DNA of 5,234 nt from Candidatus Sungiibacteriota bacterium (GCA_016181565.1 JACOZA010000035.1:1-5234); one strand, 5' to 3'; numbered from the stretch's first letter, positions 1 through 5,030 are shown. The notes: generated by a model not told the origin, from the letters alone. Made by a program: numbers and translations.

Positions 1-72
1 ATAACTCCTGATGTAGATATTTTCATAAACATCAGAAAATTCTTTTTCGCCCCAGAAATGCCATTTTGCCAT
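1..72 (-). CDS. Start of an unidentified protein, truncated by the window edge
   Basis: An open frame begins at the ATG at 72-70 and stays open for 24 codons to the window edge. The visible residues start MAKWHFWGEKEFSDVYENIY, rich in aromatic and acidic residues. No signal peptide, membrane segment or family motif is visible in so short a piece. The start lies 4 bases after the stop of the XRE-like fragment (77-79), the tight spacing of two genes read as one unit. Genes directly after small XRE regulators are often toxin-antitoxin partners or effectors, but nothing here identifies this one. There is no Shine-Dalgarno motif (upstream is AAATAAATTT), which matches most other starts in the window. 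Confidence 0.55.
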   Translation of the reverse strand, partial: MAKWHFWGEKEFSDVYENIYIRSY

Positions 73-76
73 AAAT

Positions 77-172
77 TTATTTGATTAGTTCTTCTATTGA
101 AACGCCAAACGCTTTAGCGATTTTTGCGACCGTTTGCACGCTTGGCTTGACGACAACATCACTCTCATTCAT
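77..172 (-). pseudogene. C-terminal remnant of an XRE-family helix-turn-helix protein
   Basis: Reading from an ATG at 172-170 to TAA at 79-77 gives 31 codons. The part KPSVQTVAKIAKAFGVSIEE followed by LIK closely resembles the last two helices of Cro/C1-type HTH domains, where a 'KPS..T..KIAKALGVS..EL' segment follows the DNA-recognition helix. The first helices and the recognition helix are missing: an in-frame TAG at 178-176 closes the frame upstream, and then the CCA end of a tRNA (181-183) begins. The piece is too short to fold as an HTH domain, so I read it as a gene cut at its 5' end, probably by recombination at the tRNA. It could be a translated micro-protein, but that is less likely. 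The family assignment is by recall of the motif. Confidence 0.6.
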
Positions 173-240
173 TTCCTAACTGGCGGTGGGGGTGAGATTC
201 GAACTCACGATACCCGTAAAGGTACTCCGGTTTTTCTCGA

Positions 241-350
241 CCCCGTCAGAAAACGGAGGGTGCAGGACTCGAACCTGCAAGGGATTTCTCCCACTGGTTT
301 TCAAGACCAGCGCATTAGCCATTCTGCCAACCCTCCATTTTCGTACGGGG
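241..350 (-). repeat. Imperfect inverted repeat clamping the inner tRNA
   Basis: On the minus strand, CCCCGT (350-345) pairs with ACGGGG (246-241) and GAAAA (342-338) pairs with TTTTC (253-249). A 2x2 internal loop, AC against TG, separates the two helices. T337 and discriminator G254 can add a wobble pair, so the inner acceptor stem could stack on this clamp. On the other side, CTTG (354-351) can pair with CGAG (239-236), with T240 bulged, leading into the outer anticodon stem. The whole insert can thus be drawn as a stalk growing out of the outer anticodon arm with a tRNA at its tip. The pairing is seen in the sequence; folding in the cell is inferred. Confidence 0.7.
254..336 (-). tRNA. 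tRNA-Ser (anticodon UGA), nested inside another tRNA
   Basis: All cloverleaf parts are present. The acceptor GGAGGGT (336-330) pairs perfectly with ACCCTCC (261-255). U8-G9 are followed by a D-arm GCA/TGC with GG in the loop (327-312) and G26 (311). The anticodon stem CTGGT/ACCAG (310-306 with 298-294) closes the loop CTTGAAA, which puts anticodon UGA at 303-301. The variable arm GGGA/TCCC has a GAAA loop (292-281), and the T-arm is GCAGG-TTCGAGT-CCTGC (278-262). Discriminator G254 suits SerRS. CCA is not encoded; the next bases are TTTT, so the CCA-adding enzyme would be needed. This tRNA would read UCA and, by wobble, other UCN codons, so it is probably essential. It resembles the outer tRNA in its 5' half (shared TGGCAGA and CTTG segments), so the two are likely paralogues. 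Confidence 0.95.
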
Positions 351-405
351 CAAGCCGGTGCAATCGTCCACTCTGCCACCCCACCGCTATATGCGGGATT
401 GCGAG

Positions 406-494
406 CGGAGGAGGTGGGATTCGAACCCACGGACCCCTTGCGGGATCAACATCTTAGCAGGATGCTCCGTTCAACCAGGCTCCGGCACTCCTCC
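406..494 (-). tRNA. tRNA-Ser (anticodon GCU)
   Basis: This is a complete class II cloverleaf of 89 nt. The acceptor GGAGGAG (494-488) pairs with CTCCTCC (413-407). The D-stem is CCG/CGG (485-483 with 469-467). The anticodon stem GCATC/GATGT (465-461 with 453-449, one G-U pair) encloses CTGCTAA with GCU at 458-456. A six-pair variable arm GATCCC/GGGGTC (447-442 with 437-432) has a GCAA loop. The T-arm is GTGGG-TTCGAAT-CCCAC (430-414), with discriminator G406. CCA is not encoded. It would decode AGC and AGU. The gene lies 18 bases after the endonuclease stop codon and 20 bases before the interrupted tRNA, on the same strand, so the serine tRNAs may come from one primary transcript. Confidence 0.95.
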
Positions 495-512
495 GAGTTG
501 ACTCATACTAAC

Positions 513-1520
513 TTACTTTAGATATTTTTCCAGATGTTTCGGGTTATGCGAGCCGAAAATCTCAAAATACTTTTTCATGTCGCTTATACTATCTAATCGT
601 ATATCTCGCTCTCTGGCAATTCTAGGTCTTAGGCCATGATGTTTCAGTATTCTATTCACAGAACGGAGAAGCGGACGTGAGTAACTCGTAAAAGCTAATT
701 TTTTATATCGATATAGTTTCCCACCAACCCTATAAGCATGTTGTATTAAGCATCCATCGGTATCAACCAGCCCCCTCACGCAAGCTATTTGAAATTTTTT
801 ATTTTTTTGTATCCAGTTGGGAATATCAACTTGCTGTTTTATCTTATTGCCGATCTTCAATCCCATATTGTTCACGCAGAATTTCACTAAAGCAGTTCGA
901 GAAATCGTGATATTTATCACGGAATCTTTTTTATCTTCGTACCATTTCGGAGAAACTCCAAATAAGTTTGTCATCAATTTAGTAACGAATTTTGCGTATG
1001 CCCTGTCATCTACGCGGTGTAGCGTAACAGTCACTTGATAGTGTGTAATACAGCCATCTCCCAAAAGAACGCCAACTAGTTCTGCAAGTTCCTCCGATTT
1101 TTTCGGTTGCCGGACAGGAAGCGGAGTGGAATAGGGAGCAAAAAGAATTTTACCCTTCTTATACCACCATTTACGCCATTGCTTTTTTCGCTTAGCTTCG
1201 TTTCCACCGACTATGCCATACCTGCGGTATGATACCGCGCCACCTTTCTTCCCGGCCTTTACAACCGACCAAAAAGGTTTTTGTATAGCTATATTTTGAG
1301 GAAGATTAACCCTCGTTTTCTTCAAAATACGTTTTACGGCTTTCAAGGGCAAGAGAAATTTTTCTCTTTTCCAATCAGTTAATGATCTTTCTGATATACC
1401 AATGATTAAAGCGAACTCTTTCCATGAGATGTTCAGTTCGGCCTTTGCCGCCATCAGAAATTTCTTTTGTGTCCCACTAGAAAACAACACGCGACTATCA
1501 CCAGTATACGATTCTACCAT
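513..1520 (-). CDS. LAGLIDADG homing-endonuclease-like protein with N-terminal HTH
   Basis: Starting at the ATG at 1520-1518 the protein has 335 residues. Two LAGLIDADG motifs about 100 residues apart mark a single-chain, two-domain enzyme: ELAELVGVLLGDG near residues 144-156 and ACVRGLVDTDG near 246-256, each with the acidic residue before the last Gly that would bind the catalytic metal. Such enzymes cut one long DNA site and usually promote their own spread. Before them lie a helix-turn-helix-like segment (ISWKEFALIIGISERSLTDW, about residues 31-50) and a strongly basic Gly/Arg/Lys stretch (about 90-123) typical of DNA contact. The ATG at 1577 would extend the protein by 19 residues; I prefer 1520 because GGAG and an extended -10 box sit directly in front. 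Base composition is visibly more AT-rich than comF and the pil genes, suggesting transfer. It is not inside an intron or intein, and lies just upstream of three serine tRNAs. Its target is unknown. Confidence 0.85.
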   Translation of the reverse strand: MVESYTGDSRVLFSSGTQKKFLMAAKAELNISWKEFALIIGISERSLTDWKREKFLLPLKAVKRILKKTRVNLPQNIAIQKPFWSVVKAGKKGGAVSYRRYGIVGGNEAKRKKQWRKWWYKKGKILFAPYSTPLPVRQPKKSEELAELVGVLLGDGCITHYQVTVTLHRVDDRAYAKFVTKLMTNLFGVSPKWYEDKKDSVINITISRTALVKFCVNNMGLKIGNKIKQQVDIPNWIQKNKKFQIACVRGLVDTDGCLIQHAYRVGGKLYRYKKLAFTSYSRPLLRSVNRILKHHGLRPRIARERDIRLDSISDMKKYFEIFGSHNPKHLEKYLK

Positions 1521-1526
1521 GTCTCC

Positions 1527-1535
1527 ATTATACCA
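1527..1535 (-). promoter_or_regulatory. Extended -10 promoter element for the endonuclease gene
   Basis: On the minus strand the sequence TGGTATAAT (1535-1527) is a perfect TATAAT with the upstream TG of an extended -10 element. The box ends seven bases before the A of the ATG at 1520, so transcription could begin at or very near the start codon and give a leaderless or near-leaderless message. No convincing -35 hexamer stands at 16-18 bp spacing, which extended -10 promoters can tolerate. The bases between box and ATG (GGAGAC) would instead act as a ribosome site if transcription began further upstream, for example by read-through from comF. Confidence 0.5.
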
Positions 1536-1583
1536 TATAACAGATGAGGCGATTAGCAAATGCCACTTGATATGCAAGAATTA

Positions 1584-2276
1584 TCAACGGGCGGCGGTGA
1601 GTGCCCAAACTTGTTTGGCGCCAGCCGCTTTCAAAACGCGGGCCGCTTCCTCCAGAGTCGCGCCGGTAGTGGAAACGTCATCAACCAGGATAATCACGGT
1701 GCCGGGCGGAATTTTTTCTTTCGGCGCGTAAACGCCTTTGGCGTTCTCGATGCGTTCCTCCCGATTCGGCATCTCTGTTTGGTGCTTGCGGTGGAGTGGG
1801 CGCCGCAGAACACCAGTGTTGACCGGCAGGCCGAACTTCTCACCGATCACGCGCGCCACGAGCTCCGCTTGATTAAAACCGCGCTCGCGCAGCCGTTGGG
1901 GAGAGAGGGGTATGGGCACCAGTATGGAATGGTCGGGCGGGAAGATCCCGTATGAGCGCGCGGCACTGGTGATGTACTCGCCGAGGATTTCGGCGATTTC
2001 TTTTACTCCCTGATACTTGTATATATGGATCAGTTCCCTCGAAGTTTGATCGTGGAAGGAGAGCGGAGCGATAAACCGGCGGATTCTGGTTTGGGGTTTG
2101 CATGATTCGCAAACGGTGCCGTCGGGGGAGCGTTGGCGGCAGACGAAACAGGCGGGCGGCAGGAGCTGTATTTGGCCGCGGCATTGGCCGCAGAGAAACA
2201 GCCCCTCTTTATGGCAGCCCACGCAGCGTTTGGGGAATAAAATATCCAGTACAAATTCGACGGCGGCTTCAAGCAT
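1584..2276 (-). CDS. comF: ComF family protein (double zinc ribbon plus phosphoribosyltransferase fold)
   Basis: The 230-residue length is usual for ComF/ComFC. The N-terminus begins like the family (LFPKRCVGC) and carries four CxxC pairs, C18/C21, C29/C32, C43/C46 and C56/C59, fitting zinc-binding ribbons. The segment RLRERGFNQAELVARVI is the family's conserved middle block. IILVDDVSTTGATLEEA (residues 195-211) is the PRPP-binding loop of type I phosphoribosyltransferases with the two adjacent Asp residues. ComF proteins are needed for DNA uptake in naturally competent bacteria, acting in the cytoplasm on the incoming single strand; the substrate of the transferase fold is not established. 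It is divergent from a type IV pilus operon, which fits a role in transformation here. There is no Shine-Dalgarno motif before the ATG, but no better start exists. The endonuclease gene follows 63 bases downstream on the same strand. Confidence 0.93.
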   Translation of the reverse strand: MLEAAVEFVLDILFPKRCVGCHKEGLFLCGQCRGQIQLLPPACFVCRQRSPDGTVCESCKPQTRIRRFIAPLSFHDQTSRELIHIYKYQGVKEIAEILGEYITSAARSYGIFPPDHSILVPIPLSPQRLRERGFNQAELVARVIGEKFGLPVNTGVLRRPLHRKHQTEMPNREERIENAKGVYAPKEKIPPGTVIILVDDVSTTGATLEEAARVLKAAGAKQVWALTAAR

Positions 2277-2329
2277 TATTTATTGCGGACTCGCGGCATG
2301 GGTGATTTCGCGGCGTATAAATTCCACGC

Positions 2330-2335
2330 TATACT
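2330..2335 (+). promoter_or_regulatory. Possible -10 box for the pilus operon
   Basis: TATACT at 2330-2335 lies 26 bases before the pilM start codon in the 85-bp spacer between the divergent comF and pilM starts. It would place the transcription start near 2342. The -35 position at 17-bp spacing (TTCGCG, 2307-2312) matches the consensus poorly, so this is a tentative call from position and one hexamer. Confidence 0.35.
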
Positions 2336-2361
2336 GATAAGAGTGGTACAGCAACACGGAA

Positions 2362-3483
2362 ATGGCATTTGAATTTATCAAAAAACTGACGCTCCCGCCG
2401 CTCCCGGGCATCTTTTCGTTTAGCGGAAAGCGGAGCTTTGTGGGTATTGATATTGGCTTTTCGTCAGTCAAGGTTGTACAATTACGCAAAGAAAACGAAC
2501 GAGCGATCCTTGAAACATACGGCGAATTACGAACATCACCTTACCTTAAAAATGTTGATGGTAATGGTATCGGAAGCGGTTTTTTGCGTTTTCGCGACTC
2601 GGACATCATTGAGATGCTGACCGATATTTTGCGCGAGGGAAATGTGACGACAAACCAAGCGGTGCTTGCGGTTCCCTCCGTTTCTTCGTTTGTGACATCG
2701 GTAGAATTGCCGACGAAAGATCCGGACGAGATCGCCCGCGCCGTCCCTTTCGAAGCTCGGCGGTACATTCCGATTCCGATCTCTGAAATTGCGCTTAATT
2801 GGCAGATTATCGACGGGGGCGAGACCCCAGAACCGGCCGCAAAAACAAAAGTGCTCTTGGTTGCCGTCCCTAAAGATGTGGTGAATAAGTTCGAGCGGAT
2901 CGTGAAGGGATTGAATTTGACTCTGGCGGGGCTTGAGATTGAGACATTCAGTTTGGTGCGCTCGCTCGTCGGGCACGACAAGACCATCACCGCGCTCATA
3001 AATTACGGCGCTCAATCAACCACGGTCACGATTGTAGATGGGGGAGTGGTGATGCTCTCGCATAATATTGATCGAGGATCCAATGAGCTGACATCGGCTC
3101 TCGCGCGCGGCCTCGGCATTGCCCCCGAACGGGCCGAGGCCTTCAAGACCGAGGTTGGGCTTTCCGATCGTCCTGAAGATCGCGAGATCACCAGTGTCAT
3201 GTCGCCGCTTGTGGAAATTCTTATTTCCGAGATTGAACGAATTCTCGCATCGTATAACCGTAAAACCGAGCGCCGCATCGAGCGCATCATTTTAACCGGC
3301 GGAGGGTCAAGAGTCAAAGGGCTGATTGATCACACCGCAAAGCGGTTTGGTCTGGAGACGATTCAGGTGAACCCGTTTAGTCGGGTGACCTATCCGCCAT
3401 TCATGCAACAAATTCTGAAAGACATCGGGCCCAGCTTCGCGGTGGCGGTGGGGCTCGCGCTCCGGAATATCACTCCACAGTAA
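2362..3483 (+). CDS. pilM: Type IV pilus assembly protein PilM
   Basis: The 373-residue protein has the actin-like ATPase fold of PilM. Phosphate-1 motif VGIDIGFSSVKVVQL is at residues 27-41. The family-specific block AVPFEARRYIPIPISEI is at 127-143. The second phosphate region INYGAQSTTVTIVDGG is at 213-228, and the adenosine-binding motif ILTGGGSRVKGL at 310-321. The C-terminus has GPSFAVAVGLALR. There is no signal peptide or membrane segment, consistent with a cytoplasmic protein. In other bacteria PilM binds ATP and docks on the short cytoplasmic N-terminus of PilN, linking the alignment complex to the assembly motor. Extra N-terminal residues (1-24, rich in Pro and Phe) precede the fold. 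The following genes pilN, pilO and a PilP-like gene confirm the operon. The only ribosome-site-like bases are GGAA, directly against the ATG. Confidence 0.96.
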   Translation: MAFEFIKKLTLPPLPGIFSFSGKRSFVGIDIGFSSVKVVQLRKENERAILETYGELRTSPYLKNVDGNGIGSGFLRFRDSDIIEMLTDILREGNVTTNQAVLAVPSVSSFVTSVELPTKDPDEIARAVPFEARRYIPIPISEIALNWQIIDGGETPEPAAKTKVLLVAVPKDVVNKFERIVKGLNLTLAGLEIETFSLVRSLVGHDKTITALINYGAQSTTVTIVDGGVVMLSHNIDRGSNELTSALARGLGIAPERAEAFKTEVGLSDRPEDREITSVMSPLVEILISEIERILASYNRKTERRIERIILTGGGSRVKGLIDHTAKRFGLETIQVNPFSRVTYPPFMQQILKDIGPSFAVAVGLALRNITPQ

Positions 3484-3501
3484 ATTAATTAGCTCCCTAT
3501 T

Positions 3502-4068
3502 ATGCCCGACGATCTCATTTCAACGCAGCAGCGTTCAGCCATCTCTCTCAATAAGACGGTGGGGAACGGCCTTTTGGTCGCCTCCATTGTCGTTTGCCTC
3601 GGTGTGGTGGTTTTATCGGGCGGCGTCTATATCTACCAAAAGATTCTCCAGCGCAACACCGCGGCTCTGAAAGACGAGGTAGAAAAGATGGAGCAGGATC
3701 TGCGCGATCCGCAGGGGCCCAGCAACTCCAACATTGACCAGATTTTGGCGCTGGACCAGAAATTGGGGAGTCTCCGCCAGCTCTTGGAAAACCATGTGAT
3801 TGGATCAAATGTTTTGCAGCTGCTCGAAGGAAATACCCTTCCCAGGGTGCGCTATACGACCTTGTCTTTGGCGGCTGAAGCGAGGAAAATCGACCTCGCG
3901 GGAGAAGCGGCAAGCTATCTTACTCTCGCAGAGCAAGTTCGGGTGTTTGAATCACTGCCCGAAGTTGAAGCTGTCAATTTCAGCGGCCTTTCACTTTCGG
4001 ATAAAGGAATTCTAAGTTTCAAATTAAGCATTATCTTTAAGCCCATACTGCTTCGCTGGCGCGGCTAA
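3502..4068 (+). CDS. pilN: PilN-like type IV pilus inner-membrane protein
   Basis: At 188 residues this is close to the usual PilN size. A cytoplasmic N-terminus of about 23 residues (MPDDLISTQQRSAISLNKTV and on) is followed by one membrane helix at about 24-46 and a heptad-like coiled-coil region at about 48-105. The C-terminal part has the ferredoxin-like fold pattern of PilN: LLEGNTLPRVRYTTLSLAAE, then KIDLAGEAASYLTLAEQVRV, then a strand near the end. PilN pairs with PilO in the periplasm-side alignment complex and binds PilM through its N-terminal tail. The tail here lacks an obvious copy of the INLLP motif known from proteobacterial PilN; SAISLNKTV may be its counterpart. It starts 18 bases after pilM with no Shine-Dalgarno motif. 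The call rests on topology, order and weak motif similarity. Confidence 0.85.
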   Translation: MPDDLISTQQRSAISLNKTVGNGLLVASIVVCLGVVVLSGGVYIYQKILQRNTAALKDEVEKMEQDLRDPQGPSNSNIDQILALDQKLGSLRQLLENHVIGSNVLQLLEGNTLPRVRYTTLSLAAEARKIDLAGEAASYLTLAEQVRVFESLPEVEAVNFSGLSLSDKGILSFKLSIIFKPILLRWRG

Positions 4069-4074
4069 ATTTAT

Positions 4075-4638
4075 ATGTCACGTTCCACTTTTTCATTAAT
4101 TCTGCTTGGAATCGGCGCCAGTATTTTCTATTTCTTTTTCCTTGACGAGTGGCAGGCGCTGAAACTCATACGCGCCGATTATGATGCCGCGAATTCGGCG
4201 ATTGAGCGGTTGAAAAAAATTGCCGCCAAAACCGAAGAATTGCGCGATACCTACAACAGCATAAAAGCCGCGTCGCTCGGCAAGGTTGAGCGCATGATAC
4301 CCCAGGGGCCAGGAGCCGCAGATTTAGTCGCAGATCTTGAGCTGCTGGCCGCCCGCAACGGCGTCAAGTTGAACTCGGTGGATTTCACGCTGCCGGCGAG
4401 CAGTGAAGGCACTTCAGAAGCCTCGAGCGGTGAAGCGCCCGGAGAGTTTAATCTGCGAAGAGGCGCCTTTACCTTGCCCATCAGCATCAGCATTTCCGGC
4501 CGATACGATGCGTTTAGAAGATTTATGGGAGATCTTGAGCTGCACGAACGGATTATTGACCTCTCCGCGGTCAATTTCGGCGCTTCCGAGAAAGATGACG
4601 CCTCATACACCGTTCGCGCCAATATCTACTATCAGTAA
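4075..4638 (+). CDS. pilO: PilO-like type IV pilus inner-membrane protein
   Basis: The 187-residue protein has one N-terminal membrane helix (about 6-23, with the aromatic run IFYFFFL), a coiled coil (about 27-66, ending LRDTYNSIKAA), then the PilO hallmark MIPQGPGAADLVADLELLAA (74-93) followed by RNGVKLNSVDF. A low-complexity Ser/Glu/Ala linker (109-124) separates this from a C-terminal strand-helix-strand half, PISISISGRYDAFRRFMGDL and onward, typical of the PilO ferredoxin-like fold. PilO forms heterodimers with PilN on the outer face of the cytoplasmic membrane and positions the pilus machine. Only 6 bases separate it from pilN, so the two are surely co-translated or co-transcribed. The upstream bases AAATTTAT contain no ribosome site. 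Confidence 0.87.
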   Translation: MSRSTFSLILLGIGASIFYFFFLDEWQALKLIRADYDAANSAIERLKKIAAKTEELRDTYNSIKAASLGKVERMIPQGPGAADLVADLELLAARNGVKLNSVDFTLPASSEGTSEASSGEAPGEFNLRRGAFTLPISISISGRYDAFRRFMGDLELHERIIDLSAVNFGASEKDDASYTVRANIYYQ

Positions 4639-4651
4639 ACACACTATTCTT

Positions 4652-4936
4652 ATGAATCGAACGACTATTCTCGCCCTGATCTTGGTTCTCGTCGCAGTTA
4701 TTTGGGGGTATTACTATTTCTTCTCGGGCAGCCCGTCAAGCGACGCCGATACCGGTCTCTCAACTCCCTATGCCGAAGAAATCTCGGTAAGATTGGCGGA
4801 GCTTGAAAGGGTCAATAACGTCTCGCTCAATTTTACAATATTTGACAGCAAGCTTTTTCAAGCGCTGCGTCCCGCCGGGGCGGTTGCGACCTCAACTCTT
4901 ATTCGCGGGCGCATCAACCCCTTCCTGCCGTTTTGA
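4652..4936 (+). CDS. Small single-pass membrane protein in the PilP position
   Basis: A 94-residue protein starts at the ATG 13 bases after pilO. Residues 5-24 form a hydrophobic helix ending in aromatic residues (WGYYYFF). A Ser/Asp-rich stretch follows, then a predicted amphipathic segment (EEISVRLAELERVNNVSLNF) and a C-terminus ending GRINPFLPF. A Gly-Arg-x-Asn-Pro-Phe type ending recalls the short Arg-Asp/Asn-Pro-Phe motif of pilus and secretion proteins of the PilP/GspC group, and the position after pilO is where pilP stands in proteobacterial operons. The HR-type beta domain of PilP is absent and the helix is a plain membrane anchor rather than a lipobox, so I call it PilP-like by position only. 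It may be a lineage-specific subunit of the alignment complex. Confidence 0.7.
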   Translation: MNRTTILALILVLVAVIWGYYYFFSGSPSSDADTGLSTPYAEEISVRLAELERVNNVSLNFTIFDSKLFQALRPAGAVATSTLIRGRINPFLPF

Positions 4937-4939
4937 GCA

Positions 4940-5030
4940 TTAACCGCAAAATGCCGTGAAACGACCGCGACGAAAAACGTACGAAAAGATTTCGTATCTT
5001 TTCTTAACTTTGCAACGTTTCGCGGTTTAA
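4940..5030 (+). promoter_or_regulatory. Leader with nested and competing hairpins before the pilB-like gene
   Basis: The 99-bp spacer is dominated by inverted repeats. Outer arms CGTGAAACG (4955-4963) and CGTTTCGCG (5016-5024) pair over nine positions with one G-U. TTAACCGC (4940-4947) and GCGGTTTAA (5022-5030) are a further imperfect pair overlapping the same right arm. Inside are two perfect but mutually exclusive hairpins: TACGAAA/TTTCGTA (4980-4986 with 4990-4996, AGA loop) and GAAAAGAT/ATCTTTTC (4983-4990 with 4996-5003, TTCGT loop). Neither has a clear U-run, so a simple intrinsic terminator is doubtful. The layout suits a switchable RNA leader, an mRNA processing site or a protein-binding element. 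The pairing is seen directly; the function is inference. Confidence 0.5.

Larger units (their letters stand above)
237..350 (-). other. Intervening sequence in the outer tRNA, carrying tRNA-Ser(UGA)
   Basis: This is the stretch separating the two halves of the outer Ser-like tRNA; both edges are approximate by a few bases. It consists of a 14-nt left flank (350-337), an entire tRNA-Ser(UGA) (336-254) and a 17-nt right flank (253-237). It is far too short, and too fully occupied by the inner tRNA, to hold a group I or group II intron core. The flanks do not make a canonical archaeal bulge-helix-bulge either: the bulges T240 and AAAAA (235-231) are both on the 3' strand. It therefore fits no intron class I know. 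Confidence 0.55.
181..385 (-). tRNA. Interrupted class II tRNA, Ser-like, with another tRNA inside its anticodon loop
   Basis: The two outer segments form a class II tRNA. The acceptor stem is GGTGGGG (385-379) with CCCCACC (191-185), seven perfect pairs. U8-G9 follow, then a D-arm GCA/TGC with GG in its loop (376-360), A26 at 359, and an anticodon stem CCGG (358-355) with CCGG (230-227). The variable arm is long, GTACC/GGTAT (225-221 with 214-210). The T-arm is GTGAG-TTCGAAT-CTCAC (208-192), followed by discriminator G184 and an encoded CCA (183-181). Long variable arm plus G73 points to serine. After C31-U32-U33-G34 (354-351) the gene is interrupted by about 114 nt holding tRNA-Ser(UGA), and resumes near 236 with GAAAAA before CCGG. 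Joined exons total 90-91 nt, normal for tRNA-Ser with CCA. The best candidate is anticodon GGA, but this leaves 10 rather than 9 nt between the CCGG arms and C31 facing A39. Whether it is spliced, processed otherwise or dead cannot be decided here. Confidence 0.65.

Noticed and set aside
181..385. Group I or archaeal bulge-helix-bulge intron as explanation of the interrupted tRNA
   Set aside because: The insert is about 114 nt and mostly an intact tRNA, leaving no room for a group I core, and the helix beside the junctions has both bulges on the same strand, unlike the canonical motif.
134..521. Plus-strand open frames across the tRNA region containing GGIRTHG or GVRFELT-like peptides
   Set aside because: These are the familiar false translations of the antisense of tRNA T-arms; the minus-strand tRNAs explain the sequence.
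505..528. Promoter for the tRNA cluster (TAGTAT at 505-510 with a possible TGGAAA upstream, minus strand)
   Set aside because: Each hexamer matches only four of six consensus bases and overlaps the end of the endonuclease gene; too weak to annotate.
1518..1577. Upstream ATG at 1577 as the start of the endonuclease
   Set aside because: The added 19 residues look like translated promoter sequence, and GGAG plus the extended -10 box favour the ATG at 1520.
2536..3015. Long minus-strand open frames opposite pilM
   Set aside because: They lie wholly within a clearly recognised gene, show no family motifs and have compositions typical of antisense frames.
4980..5003. Intrinsic terminator after the PilP-like gene
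   Set aside because: Stems are AT-rich and no U-run follows either hairpin, and the next gene is a functional partner on the same strand.
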